DNA from: Jeongeupia wiesaeckerbachi
GTDB taxonomy: Bacteria > Pseudomonadota > Gammaproteobacteria > Burkholderiales > Chitinibacteraceae
NCBI RefSeq assembly: GCF_050916355.1
Contig: NZ_CP136946.1
Coordinates: forward strand, 1,364,001-1,428,000
Length of the DNA stretch: 64,000 bases
Direction of reading: 5' to 3'
Part shown: one piece after another, positions 17,776-25,366 of the stretch
Position numbering within the stretch: the stretch's first letter is position 1
Layout of the letters: each line of letters begins with the position of its first letter
The notes under the pieces: model-generated
Seen by the model: the letters and a program-made list of their open reading frames with translations, nothing else
The model's database searches: none
What the model was told of the DNA's origin: nothing
Program-made: the position numbers and the translations under genes

Positions 17776-18290
17776 GGGCCTTGCGTTCGATCGCGCTTTA
17801 TCCGAGTTTGCCGGGTGATACCGCCATCGAGTCCATCAGGGCGCGGTTCGATCCCTTGCATGACAAGGTGCCGTATCACATCACGCTGGTCTTTCCTTTT
17901 GATTCGATACTGGCTACGGCCCGGTTGCAGGCTCATGTTGCCGAAGCGTGCACTGGCATGGCGTCGTTTTCCATCACGACGGGTGAGGTCATCTGCGAAG
18001 GAGCGCTGGTGATGCTGGCGATCGATGACGGCGCCGCACAGATCGTCGAATTGCATCGGCGTCTCTACCGAGGGTTGCTGAACCCCTTTCACGATGCCCG
18101 TTACGCATTTCGACCGCATATCACGGTGGGGCGCGGACTGACCCGGGAGGCGGTACTGGCCTGTGCGGCTGAAGCGGGCCGCCTGGGCACGCTTCACGGG
18201 GTGATCACCACATTGGCCGGCGAAGTAATCGGACAGGACGACAGTTCCACTCTGGAGTGGGTACAAGGACTGGGGAGTACAAGCACGTGA
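17772..18290 (+). CDS. 2'-5' RNA ligase-like 2H phosphoesterase
   Basis: A 172-residue protein with the two HxT motifs that define the 2H superfamily: YHITLVFPF (about residue 36) and RPHITVGRG (about 117). Members act as cyclic nucleotide phosphodiesterases or RNA 2'-5' ligases; the substrate here is unknown. The GTG start overlaps the LysR stop, and its own stop overlaps the GTG of cobU (GTGA, 18287-18290). LysR, this gene and cobU thus form a chain of overlapping genes, although no functional link to cobalamin is evident. Confidence 0.82.
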   Translation: MRALRSIALYPSLPGDTAIESIRARFDPLHDKVPYHITLVFPFDSILATARLQAHVAEACTGMASFSITTGEVICEGALVMLAIDDGAAQIVELHRRLYRGLLNPFHDARYAFRPHITVGRGLTREAVLACAAEAGRLGTLHGVITTLAGEVIGQDDSSTLEWVQGLGSTST

Positions 18291-18850
18291 ATACGCTGAT
18301 TCTGGGCGGTGCGCGTTCGGGCAAGAGCGCGCTGGCCGAAGGGCTGGCGCTGGCGTCCGGTCTTGAGGTGGTGGTGATCGCGACCGCGGCGTTGCGGCAC
18401 GACGATGCCGAAATGACGGCGCGGATCGCCCATCATCGCGATCGCCGCCCGGCGGCGTGGGCCACCGTCGAAGAACCGCTGGCGCTGGGCGAGGCGATCC
18501 GCCGCGAAGCCATGTCCGGGCGGCTGGTGCTGGTCGACTGTCTGACGGTGTGGCTGGCCAACCTGCTGTTCGATGGTCGCGACCACGCCGAAACCGGCAT
18601 CGTCGCCTTGCCGGCGCGGCTGAACGCCGAGCGTGAAGCCTTGCTCGCGGCGCTGGCCGAGGTGCAGGGCGACGTGGTGCTGGTCGCCAACGAAGTCGGC
18701 CTCGGCATCGTGCCGCTGGGCGCGATCAACCGGGCCTTTGTCGACGAAGCCGGCCGGCTGAATCAGGCGGTGGCCGCGGTGTGCGACAACGCGGTGTTCG
18801 TCGCCGCCGGCCTGCCGCTGATGTTGAAGGGCACGCTGCCGGCACGCTGA
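18287..18850 (+). CDS. cobU: Bifunctional adenosylcobinamide kinase / adenosylcobinamide-phosphate guanylyltransferase
   Basis: Cobalamin nucleotide-loop assembly: phosphorylates adenosylcobinamide and then transfers GMP to give AdoCbi-GDP, the substrate of CobS. The 187 residues include the P-loop GGARSGKS (6-13), VLVDCLTVWLANLL, and the conserved block VANEVGLGIVPLGAINRAFV followed by GRLNQAVAAVCDNA. The GTG start is chosen because GGGGAG lies 9 bp upstream and the P-loop falls at the normal place. The other cob genes lie 1.6 kb away on the opposite strand. Confidence 0.93.
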   Translation: MNTLILGGARSGKSALAEGLALASGLEVVVIATAALRHDDAEMTARIAHHRDRRPAAWATVEEPLALGEAIRREAMSGRLVLVDCLTVWLANLLFDGRDHAETGIVALPARLNAEREALLAALAEVQGDVVLVANEVGLGIVPLGAINRAFVDEAGRLNQAVAAVCDNAVFVAAGLPLMLKGTLPAR

Positions 18851-18882
18851 TAGGCGTGCGACGAGCCGGACCGGGCGTCGCA

Positions 18883-18925
18883 GGGCTGCCAATGGTGCTG
18901 AAGGGCGCCTTGCCGGCGGGTAGAT
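18883..18925 (+). pseudogene. Duplicated remnant of the cobU 3' end
   Basis: The 39 bp at 18883-18921 read GLPMVLKGALPAG in frame, closely matching the last cobU codons GLPLMLKGTLPAR at 18811-18849. It follows the cobU stop by about 30 bp and has no start of its own. It is probably a decayed tandem duplication or a remnant of recombination with another cobU allele. Confidence 0.5.
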
Positions 18926-18969
18926 CGAAGGCCGCCCGGGCTGGGCCTGGCGGGGGTGTTGCCGGAAGG

Positions 18970-19398
18970 TCAGCGCGCGCCGTAGGCGTTGGGCACCATG
19001 ATTTCCATCATCGTGTCCGGGTAGGCGGGCGGCACGAAGCCGAACTTCTGGTACAGGCCGTGCGCAGTGCTGGTGAACAGCATGAAGCGGCGCAGGCCTT
19101 GCAGCTTCGGATGCGCCATCACCGCGTCCATCAACTGCCGGCTGTAGCCGTTGCCGCGATGCGCGTCGAGCACGAACACGTCGAGCAGATAGGCGAAGGT
19201 CGCATAGTCGGTCACCACCCGCGCGTAGCCGACTTGCGCTTCGCCGACGAACAGGCCGAAATTCAGCGAATTGGCGACCGACTCGCGCACCAGCTCGACC
19301 GGAATGCCGCGCGCCCATTTCGACTCCTCGGCGAGGAAGCGGTGAATGACGGCGATGTCCTGTTCGGCGGGGTCGGTGCTGATGCGGGGGCTGGGCAT
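18970..19398 (-). CDS. GNAT-family N-acetyltransferase
   Basis: A 142-residue acetyl-CoA-dependent acyltransferase. VFVLDAHRGNGYSRQLMDAV (about residues 74-93) is the acetyl-CoA-binding motif A with the Q/RxxGxG/A pattern. HGLYQKFGFVPP near the C-terminus is the usual motif B, and YARVVTDYATFAYL the preceding strand. Substrate unknown. It stands alone, facing the cobU remnant. Confidence 0.87.
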   Translation of the reverse strand: MPSPRISTDPAEQDIAVIHRFLAEESKWARGIPVELVRESVANSLNFGLFVGEAQVGYARVVTDYATFAYLLDVFVLDAHRGNGYSRQLMDAVMAHPKLQGLRRFMLFTSTAHGLYQKFGFVPPAYPDTMMEIMVPNAYGAR

Positions 19399-19437
19399 GC
19401 TGGGTTCCGTGTGAGAGAAAGTCGTCGGCTTTGCGAT

Positions 19438-20103
19438 TTACACTGCGTGTGGCCAGGACAGGCCATAACCCGGCCGTGGCGGGGCGAAGAGGAAATGCAG
19501 TACCCGGCGCCGGTTCGGGCGTGTGGCTTTGGACGAGGCATGCAGCAACAGCGGGCGCATCAACAGCGCTGCGCCGGCCTCGGCAACGCAGGCGACTTCA
19601 CCGGTATTCGCGCGCAAATCCGCGATCGCCGTGTCGTGCAAGCGGCCGTGCCGGTGTGAGCCGGCGACGACGCGCAATGGCCCGTGTTCGGCTGCGCAAG
19701 GGTCGAGATGAACGCGCACGGCGAGCAGGTCTTGCAGCAGTGAGGGCGGCGCCTGAACGAAAACTTGTCCCTGTTTCTCGGACCACACCCCGAGTTCGGG
19801 ATGATCGACGCGCGCCCCGGCAGGCACCGCCAAATCCTGATGTAGCGGGACCAGCCAGTTACGCTCAGTGCTTTTCTCGAAGTAAGTGCACTGAATGGCA
19901 ACCGCAGCGGCTGGCAATGCCGCGGCGATGGCCGGATGTGTCTTCAAGTGCGTCGCCAGCGTGCGGCACCATGCGGTGTCGAGCAAATTTCTGCTCCCTG
20001 CGCCGGTTGCCGGCATTGCGTCCAGCTGCACCAGCGCTGCCGCGATATCGCCTGCTGCCAGCACCTTGCGAACCAGTGCATAGCCATCACGGGCGAGCGA
20101 CAT
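19438..20103 (-). CDS. Phytanoyl-CoA dioxygenase (PhyH)-like protein
   Basis: Predicted Fe(II)/2-oxoglutarate dioxygenase of 221 residues. VPLHQDLAVP contains the HxD metal pair (about residues 88-90), LLLHASSKATRPNRRRVLHF contains the distal His and the Arg that binds 2-oxoglutarate, and AGSHRHGRL is a typical PhyH segment. The ATG at 20103 is preferred because AGGATC precedes it; an in-frame ATG at 20145 has no ribosome site and would overlap the upstream gene. The substrate is unknown; bacterial PhyH proteins hydroxylate many small molecules. Confidence 0.82.
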   Translation of the reverse strand: MSLARDGYALVRKVLAAGDIAAALVQLDAMPATGAGSRNLLDTAWCRTLATHLKTHPAIAAALPAAAVAIQCTYFEKSTERNWLVPLHQDLAVPAGARVDHPELGVWSEKQGQVFVQAPPSLLQDLLAVRVHLDPCAAEHGPLRVVAGSHRHGRLHDTAIADLRANTGEVACVAEAGAALLMRPLLLHASSKATRPNRRRVLHFLFAPPRPGYGLSWPHAV

Positions 20104-20125
20104 GTGATCCTGGTCTGGTGTCGTT

Positions 20126-20389
20126 TCAGTAATCCGGCTTGCCATGCGCGCTGAGGATGTAGTCGTAGCGCGTCGGATCGAGCTGGTCGGCGACGTAGGG
20201 CTGCAGCGCGGCGATGTGCTGGCTGTTGAGGATGTACGACAGCTGCATGTAGGGATCGGGTTTCTTCTGTTCCTTGGCGAACAGGCCGAGCAGGAAGGAC
20301 GGCGAGATCGAATCGGCCACCGGCAGTTCGCCGACGAGGGCGCCGTCGAGACCTTTTTCCCAGACTTCGATAATGCGGACGATTTTCAT
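20126..20389 (-). CDS. Conserved-looking small protein of unknown function
   Basis: An 87-residue soluble protein (MKIVRIIEVWEKGLDGALVG) with no signal peptide, Cys pairs or helix-turn-helix. The ATG follows AGGAAG at good spacing, codon use matches its neighbours, and it sits between cobS and the PhyH gene on the same strand. I do not recognise a family. Confidence 0.65.
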   Translation of the reverse strand: MKIVRIIEVWEKGLDGALVGELPVADSISPSFLLGLFAKEQKKPDPYMQLSYILNSQHIAALQPYVADQLDPTRYDYILSAHGKPDY

Positions 20390-20417
20390 GGCAGCTTCCT
20401 AATAGATGAGGCGGCGA

Positions 20418-21164
20418 TTATATCGCTAGGCCATGCAGCAGGGCGGCCAGCACGCTGGTCAATAGTAGTGCGGTTTCGGTGATCTCGATGCCTGCGCCGA
20501 GGCAGTCGCCGCTGACGCCGCCAAGCCGGCGCTGGAGCCAGCGGCGGTAGGCCCAGACGATCAACGGTGCGATGAGCAGCGTCGGCGCCAGCAGCAGCGA
20601 CATCGCCAGCAGCAGGCCGGTCCAGAACCACGATGCATGGCCGCGGTGCCAGCCGAACTGCTCGGCCATTCCTTGCGCCAGCGGCGGCAGCGTCTGCCAG
20701 CTGAACACGCCCCAGCGCGCCCAGGCCGGCGCCAGGATCAGCAGCCACCAGTGACCCAGGCGGCAGACCAGCATCAGCAGGATCAGCTTGCTCGCGCATT
20801 GCAGGATCAGCGCCAGCACGCCGAAGCTGCCCAGATGCGGGTCCTTGACCACGGCGAGGAAGCGTTCGGGATCGCGGTGTGCGGCGCCGAGGCCGTCGGC
20901 GAGGTCGGCCAGCCCGTCCAGATGCAGACCGCCGGTGATCCAGGTCCAGACGACGAGCCCGACCAGCGCGGCCAGCCACGGCTGCAGCGGCGCGATCAGC
21001 GCGACCGGAATCGTCAGCAGCACACCGATCAACAGGCCGACCGCCGGAAACCAGCCGACGGCAGCGGCGAGCAGTGCGGGTTGGAAGTCGGGCACTTGCG
21101 GCGTCGGCAAACGGGTGAGGAACTGTATCGCCAGCACCGGCGTGCGCCAGTCGAAGCTCAGCAT
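20418..21164 (-). CDS. cobS: Adenosylcobinamide-GDP ribazoletransferase (cobalamin synthase)
   Basis: Integral membrane enzyme that joins AdoCbi-GDP and alpha-ribazole (or its phosphate) to form cobalamin. 248 residues with several hydrophobic helices. The signature GGLHLDGLADLADGLGAAHR (about 78-97) and the KDPHLGSFGV segment (107-116) match the family's acidic active-site motif. The ATG overlaps the cobC stop by 7 bp (21158-21164). It is last in the cobT-cobC-cobS operon. Confidence 0.95.
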   Translation of the reverse strand: MLSFDWRTPVLAIQFLTRLPTPQVPDFQPALLAAAVGWFPAVGLLIGVLLTIPVALIAPLQPWLAALVGLVVWTWITGGLHLDGLADLADGLGAAHRDPERFLAVVKDPHLGSFGVLALILQCASKLILLMLVCRLGHWWLLILAPAWARWGVFSWQTLPPLAQGMAEQFGWHRGHASWFWTGLLLAMSLLLAPTLLIAPLIVWAYRRWLQRRLGGVSGDCLGAGIEITETALLLTSVLAALLHGLAI

Positions 21165-21763
21165 GGCGCCGCCATCGACATCGAGAGCACGACCGGCGGG
21201 TAGGCCGGATCCCAGCAGACGCTGACGCTCGCGGCGTGGCCCGGCCAGAACTGGCCGTGGCGCGATGGCGGCAGACCGAGCCAGTGCAGCAGCAGGGCCT
21301 TGATCACGCCGGCGTGGGTAACCAGGACATGGTGACCGTCGGCCGTGGCGGCCAGCCAGCGTTGCAGGCCGGCGTCGATCCGGCCGGTGAACGTCGCCCA
21401 GTCCTCGCCGCCGGGCAGCGCCTTGGTCGGGTCGGCCTGCCAGTGGCGGTAGGTGCGTGCATCGGCGTCGTCCAGCCCGTCGGCGCGCCGGCCATTGAGC
21501 GGGCCGCAATCGAACTCGCGAAACGCAGTGTCGATCGTGCACGGCAAGGCGTTTTGCTGTGCCACCGCGGTCGCAAAGTCGCGGCAGCGCGCAAGGTCGG
21601 ACGTCGCGACGGCACGGATCGGTTCGACCGCATCGAGTGCGGCCCAGCGCTGTTGCAGCTGGCGCAGCCCGAGCGGCGACAGGGCGGCGTCGTGCTGGCC
21701 GATCAAGCCGCTCGGCGTGGTCTCACCGTGTCGCAGCAGCGTGAGCCGTCGGCCGCCACTCAT
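21158..21763 (-). CDS. cobC: Histidine phosphatase, probable alpha-ribazole-5'-phosphatase
   Basis: Removes the phosphate from alpha-ribazole-5'-phosphate or cobalamin-5'-phosphate in nucleotide-loop assembly. The 201 residues carry the phosphohistidine motif LLRHGETTP (about 8-16), FDCGPLNGRRADGLD, and the second catalytic His in LVTHAGVIKALLLHWLGL. Histidine phosphatases are diverse; the assignment relies on 4- and 7-bp overlaps with cobT and cobS. Confidence 0.85.
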   Translation of the reverse strand: MSGGRRLTLLRHGETTPSGLIGQHDAALSPLGLRQLQQRWAALDAVEPIRAVATSDLARCRDFATAVAQQNALPCTIDTAFREFDCGPLNGRRADGLDDADARTYRHWQADPTKALPGGEDWATFTGRIDAGLQRWLAATADGHHVLVTHAGVIKALLLHWLGLPPSRHGQFWPGHAASVSVCWDPAYPPVVLSMSMAAPC

Positions 21764-22803
21764 AGGCTGCCGTCGCTGACGCCTGCGCTCTCGAACGTGG
21801 CCATCTCGCGGTGCAGGGCCAGCGCGCTTTGCAGCAAGGGCAATACCAGCGCGGCGCCGCTGGCTTCGCCCAGGCGCAGGCCCAGGTCGACTAGCGGTTC
21901 CAGTTGCAGCGCGGCCAGCAGCGCGCGGTGGCCGCGCTCGTGCGAGCAATGGCTGGCGAGCAGCCAGTCGGCAACGCCCGGATCGTCGCGCACCGCGACC
22001 AGCGCCGCGGCGGTGCTGATGAAGCCGTCGAGCAGTACCGGTACACCGGCGTGCGCGGCGGCGGTATAGAAGCCGGCGAGCGCGGCGATTTCGAGCCCGC
22101 CGACCTCGGCCAGCCATTCACGCGCACTGCCGGCACCGGCGGCGCGGGCGCGCGCGACCGATTCGGCGACCACGGCGACCTTGTGGACGCGTTGGGTATC
22201 GTCGATGCCGGTTCCGTTGCCGACCGCCTCAATGGGGCTGATCCCGGCCAGCGCGACCGCCAGGCAGGCGGCGGCGGTGGTATTGGCGATGCCCATTTCG
22301 CCGCCGATCAAGAGCGTCTTGCCGCGGCCGATCGCTTCCAGCGCCGATTCGCGGCCGATATTCCACGCCAGCGTTGCTTCGGCGACGCTCATCGCTGCCT
22401 CGCGGCGCAGATTGTGCGTGCCCGCGGCGACCGGGGTGCGGAACAGCGGCGCGGCCGTCTGCGCCGGATACGGGTAATCGTGGGCGACGCCGACGTCGAC
22501 GATGCTCAGCGCGGCACCGGCTTCGCGCGCCAGCACATTGATCGCGGCGCCGCCGGTGACGAAATTGCTGACCATCTGCCCGGTGACCTCGGCCGGGAAC
22601 GCCGACACGCCTTCGGCGGCGACACCGTGGTCGGCGGCGAAGACGACAATGGCCGGCTGCAGCCGCGTCGGCACGACGCTGCCTTGCCTTGCGGCGAACC
22701 AGACGGCCAGCGCTTCGAGCCGGCCGAGGCTGCCGGGCGGTTTGGTCAGCGTGTTCTGGCGGGCGAGCGCGGCGGCGGCGATGGCGGAGTCGATCTTGGA
22801 CAT
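21760..22803 (-). CDS. cobT: Nicotinate-nucleotide--dimethylbenzimidazole phosphoribosyltransferase
   Basis: Activates the lower-ligand base by phosphoribosyl transfer from nicotinate mononucleotide, giving alpha-ribazole phosphate. The 347 residues match the usual length of about 350. NTLTKPPGSLGRLEALA is the N-terminal signature, FAADHGVAAEGVSAFPAEVT the next block, GGEMGIANTTAAACLAVAL the central one. RLGEASGAALVLPLLQSAL carries the catalytic Glu; the usual reading is GEGSGA, so Gly is replaced by Ala. The ATG at 22803 is chosen by alignment with the family start. First gene of the operon. Confidence 0.96.
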   Translation of the reverse strand: MSKIDSAIAAAALARQNTLTKPPGSLGRLEALAVWFAARQGSVVPTRLQPAIVVFAADHGVAAEGVSAFPAEVTGQMVSNFVTGGAAINVLAREAGAALSIVDVGVAHDYPYPAQTAAPLFRTPVAAGTHNLRREAAMSVAEATLAWNIGRESALEAIGRGKTLLIGGEMGIANTTAAACLAVALAGISPIEAVGNGTGIDDTQRVHKVAVVAESVARARAAGAGSAREWLAEVGGLEIAALAGFYTAAAHAGVPVLLDGFISTAAALVAVRDDPGVADWLLASHCSHERGHRALLAALQLEPLVDLGLRLGEASGAALVLPLLQSALALHREMATFESAGVSDGSL

Positions 22804-22853
22804 GGGATGGACGGCTGAAACGGTTGAAACCGACAGGCTAGCACGTGGCGCGA

Positions 22854-23105
22854 TCAAGCGCGGCGGGCGACGCCGATGGCCTCAATCAGCCGGGTCCGCG
22901 CATCGGTAAGGTCGGCCGGATCGTGCGAACGGGCCGCGTCGGCCAGTGCACTGTAGGCGGCGTCCCACAGCTCGTACAGCGGGCCGTCGCAGTTCTCGCG
23001 CTTGATCAGCGTGTAGTCGAGCGCGGCCTCGATCGAGTCGAGCTGCTTGTGCAGACCGCCGGTTTCGAAGGTCGGAATCGTCGTGCCGATGGTGGTAACG
23101 CCCAT
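22854..23105 (-). CDS. Small protein of unknown function upstream of cobT
   Basis: An 83-residue acidic, mostly helical, soluble protein (MGVTTIGTTIPTFETGGLHK) with a good GGGAGC ribosome site. It lies 50 bp upstream of cobT on the same strand and may be co-transcribed. No family recognised. Codon use matches the window. Confidence 0.6.
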   Translation of the reverse strand: MGVTTIGTTIPTFETGGLHKQLDSIEAALDYTLIKRENCDGPLYELWDAAYSALADAARSHDPADLTDARTRLIEAIGVARRA

Positions 23106-23373
23106 GATGTGCTCCCTGTCCGGACATTCCAGTGTAGCCGGGCCGGGCAATGCTGACGGCGTTCGGTGGTCAGTGCGCCTTTTCGAGCCGTTTTGCCCGT
23201 CAGGAAGTAGGGGGAGGACAAGGATTCTCCAGGCTCGCCGGCGGGCTGGCATGGCGGTGAGCGAGATCAATACACCGTGAGAAGAGTGTCTGCCGCTGGC
23301 TGTGGATTGCCCGACCGCAGCGACGCGTCTTGCTGCCGGGCCGGGCAGGCGGGGGCGACTGCCCGGAGCAGGT

Positions 23374-24756
23374 TTATTGTGTTTTGACCGGATCAGGAAA
23401 CTTGTATTCGCCCTTCAGAATGCGATCGCTGGGGCCGTACATCCGGGAAATGATGCTCATCGGGCCGTTGGGCGCAGGCAGCCAGTTGCTTTCCTTGTCC
23501 TTGCCCGGCGAATCCTTCTGGACATAAATCGTAAATGACCCGTCCGGATTGCGCTTCAAGCCCTTGGTGCGGTCACCGATCGAGTACCGATCGATCGGAT
23601 TGTCGACCAGCAAGCGTGTCTTGAGGTCATACATGGTCAGGCTGAAGAAGAACCGGACCGGCGGGAGCTGGCCTTTAGGGAAGGTGAAGGTGTAACTGGC
23701 CTTCGAGCCATCCAGCGGCGTGCCATTCGCGTCCTTGGTCCACTGGCCGTAAAAGGCTTGTTTGGGTACGTTTGGAATGATGCCGCCAGCCTCGACACCG
23801 ACCGCGCGGTCCAGATAGCGGGTTCCCATGAATTTGCGCGTGCCGTAGAACTTGCTCGAGTCCACGGCCACTTTGGCACCGTCGACGATTTCCTTGTAGC
23901 CGTCGGCAACCCCGCGATTGACCGCGGCCAGCACGTCGGGCGTCAGTTTCGCCGGATCGTAATCACCCTTGGGGCCGATGCCGAGCTTGGCCATCTTGTC
24001 GTACATCGGCTTGTCCTGCGCGTTCGGCACCACGAACTGCATCAGAAAATTGGTGGTGCGGAAGAAGTCGGCATTGTTCATGTCGGCTTCGTTCCAAGTC
24101 GGCCAGGCGGGCGTGGCGGCTGCGGCCGGTGCAGGTTTCTTCAGGTAGGTGCTCAGCGGCATGAGCTTGTAGCCCTGCTGGATCTTGCGCATCTTGGCCA
24201 GGTCATCGGTGCCGAAGACCGCGGTGCGCGTGAGCGTGCCGAGAATGCTGGTTTCACTGCGAATGACACGCTTGATACCGCTGGGCACCTTGCCTTTCCA
24301 GGCGGTCGTCGCGAGCAGGTAGGTGCCGCCTTTCTGGCCATCATTGGTCGAGCCCGGATAGTCGACGATATGACCCCACAGGTCGCCCCAGACGCTGCTG
24401 TAGAAGCGGTTGCCATCCGCTGGTGGCTGGATCAGCACCCACGGCTCGCTGCGGACATCGACCCAAGCCCAGCTGTAGGGGGTGTCGTTGTTCGGCATGG
24501 TCGTGTCGGTGTCCGCCGGCGTCGCCAAGCCATCGTGCCGCCATGTGCCGAAGCTGCCGATCGTCTTCTTGTTGCTGGCGTCGAGCACCTGTGTGTGGAT
24601 CGTGCGGTAGTAGTAGTTGAGCGGGAAGTTGAAGATGTACGCCTCTTTGGCGATCTTGTAGGCCTCCTCGGCGGAAACCATCGGTGCCGCGACAGCGAGA
24701 TGACCGGCGACGAGGGTCGCTAGGGCTATCCCGATTTTGGAATATGCACAGGTCAT
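23374..24756 (-). CDS. DUF1254/DUF1214 domain periplasmic protein
   Basis: A 460-residue exported protein of unknown function. It has a signal peptide (residues 1-23, ending HLAVAA), a DUF1254 domain (about 25-170: AYIFNFPLNYYYRTIHTQVL, TMPNNDTPYSWAWVDVRSEP), and a DUF1214 domain (about 350-455: SLTMYDLKTRLLVDNPIDRY, then FTIYVQKDSPGKDKESNWLP). This two-domain layout is widespread in proteobacteria; biochemical role unknown. The ATG has AGAAGGGA upstream. It is divergent from the btuB riboswitch and not part of the cob operon. Confidence 0.88.
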   Translation of the reverse strand: MTCAYSKIGIALATLVAGHLAVAAPMVSAEEAYKIAKEAYIFNFPLNYYYRTIHTQVLDASNKKTIGSFGTWRHDGLATPADTDTTMPNNDTPYSWAWVDVRSEPWVLIQPPADGNRFYSSVWGDLWGHIVDYPGSTNDGQKGGTYLLATTAWKGKVPSGIKRVIRSETSILGTLTRTAVFGTDDLAKMRKIQQGYKLMPLSTYLKKPAPAAAATPAWPTWNEADMNNADFFRTTNFLMQFVVPNAQDKPMYDKMAKLGIGPKGDYDPAKLTPDVLAAVNRGVADGYKEIVDGAKVAVDSSKFYGTRKFMGTRYLDRAVGVEAGGIIPNVPKQAFYGQWTKDANGTPLDGSKASYTFTFPKGQLPPVRFFFSLTMYDLKTRLLVDNPIDRYSIGDRTKGLKRNPDGSFTIYVQKDSPGKDKESNWLPAPNGPMSIISRMYGPSDRILKGEYKFPDPVKTQ

Positions 24757-25027
24757 GACAAATCCCTTCTGCAAATCCGGACGTCGTGTCCAGCTTGGAT
24801 GATTGACATGATGGGATTGGTATAGTTTCTCGCCGTTTCGACCCATGTGCTGCTCCAGTGCCGTGCATCTTGACTGGGGGCGGCAACGTGCTCGCAACGT
24901 TGCCGGACACGGGCGCCTCGGTGGCGCAAGCTCCGGCTGGGGCGGTATGGTCGATGGCTGCCGGCGCGATCGCCGACGGTGACCGGGAGGTATGCGTTAG
25001 GCATGCTACAATCCGCGCGCTTTCGCA

Positions 25028-25205
25028 AGGTGTCCACCCATTGGGTGGATGAAACGGGAATCAGGTGCAGCGTCGCGTTCACGAACGAACCGGCGCCCAG
25101 TCCTGAGCTGCCCCCGCAACGGTAAGCCGCATTGAAAGCGCCCATCACGCCACTGTTCACGCAACGGGAAGGCGGGCGCAGGAGCGGCAAGCCCGGAGAC
25201 CGGCC
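25028..25205 (+). ncRNA. Cobalamin (B12) riboswitch
   Basis: Clear family landmarks in order: GAAACGGGAATCAGGTG (25051-25067), GCTGCCCCCGCAACGGTAA (25107-25125), the B12-box-like CGCCACTG (25148-25155), GGGAAGGC, and AGCCCGGAGACCGGCC (25190-25205). It lies upstream of btuB with a leader of about 160 nt after it. A candidate extended -10 (TGCTACAAT, 25004-25012) sits just before it. AdoCbl binding would repress btuB. A perfect 18-bp palindrome at 25254-25271 could belong to the expression platform. Confidence 0.95.
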
Positions 25206-25253
25206 CGGCGATTTCGACGAAACGGAAGGCCCGGGGTGCGGCCGTCAGGATTC

Positions 25254-25271
25254 GCGGCGCCATGGCGCCGC
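25254..25271 (+). promoter_or_regulatory. GC palindrome in btuB leader, possible expression platform
   Basis: GCGGCGCCATGGCGCCGC is a perfect inverted repeat between the riboswitch core and the btuB start. It would fold into a tight RNA hairpin with a minimal loop. There is no U tract, so a translational or anti-sequestering role is more likely than termination. Confidence 0.45.
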
Positions 25272-25366
25272 ATTGCATCGCGCGTCTTCCGTTGTTTTGC
25301 CCAAGCCTTGAGGCGGTGCCAGCCGCCCATTGCGTTCGCGTGGGGCGAACGCTACGGAGTGATGTG

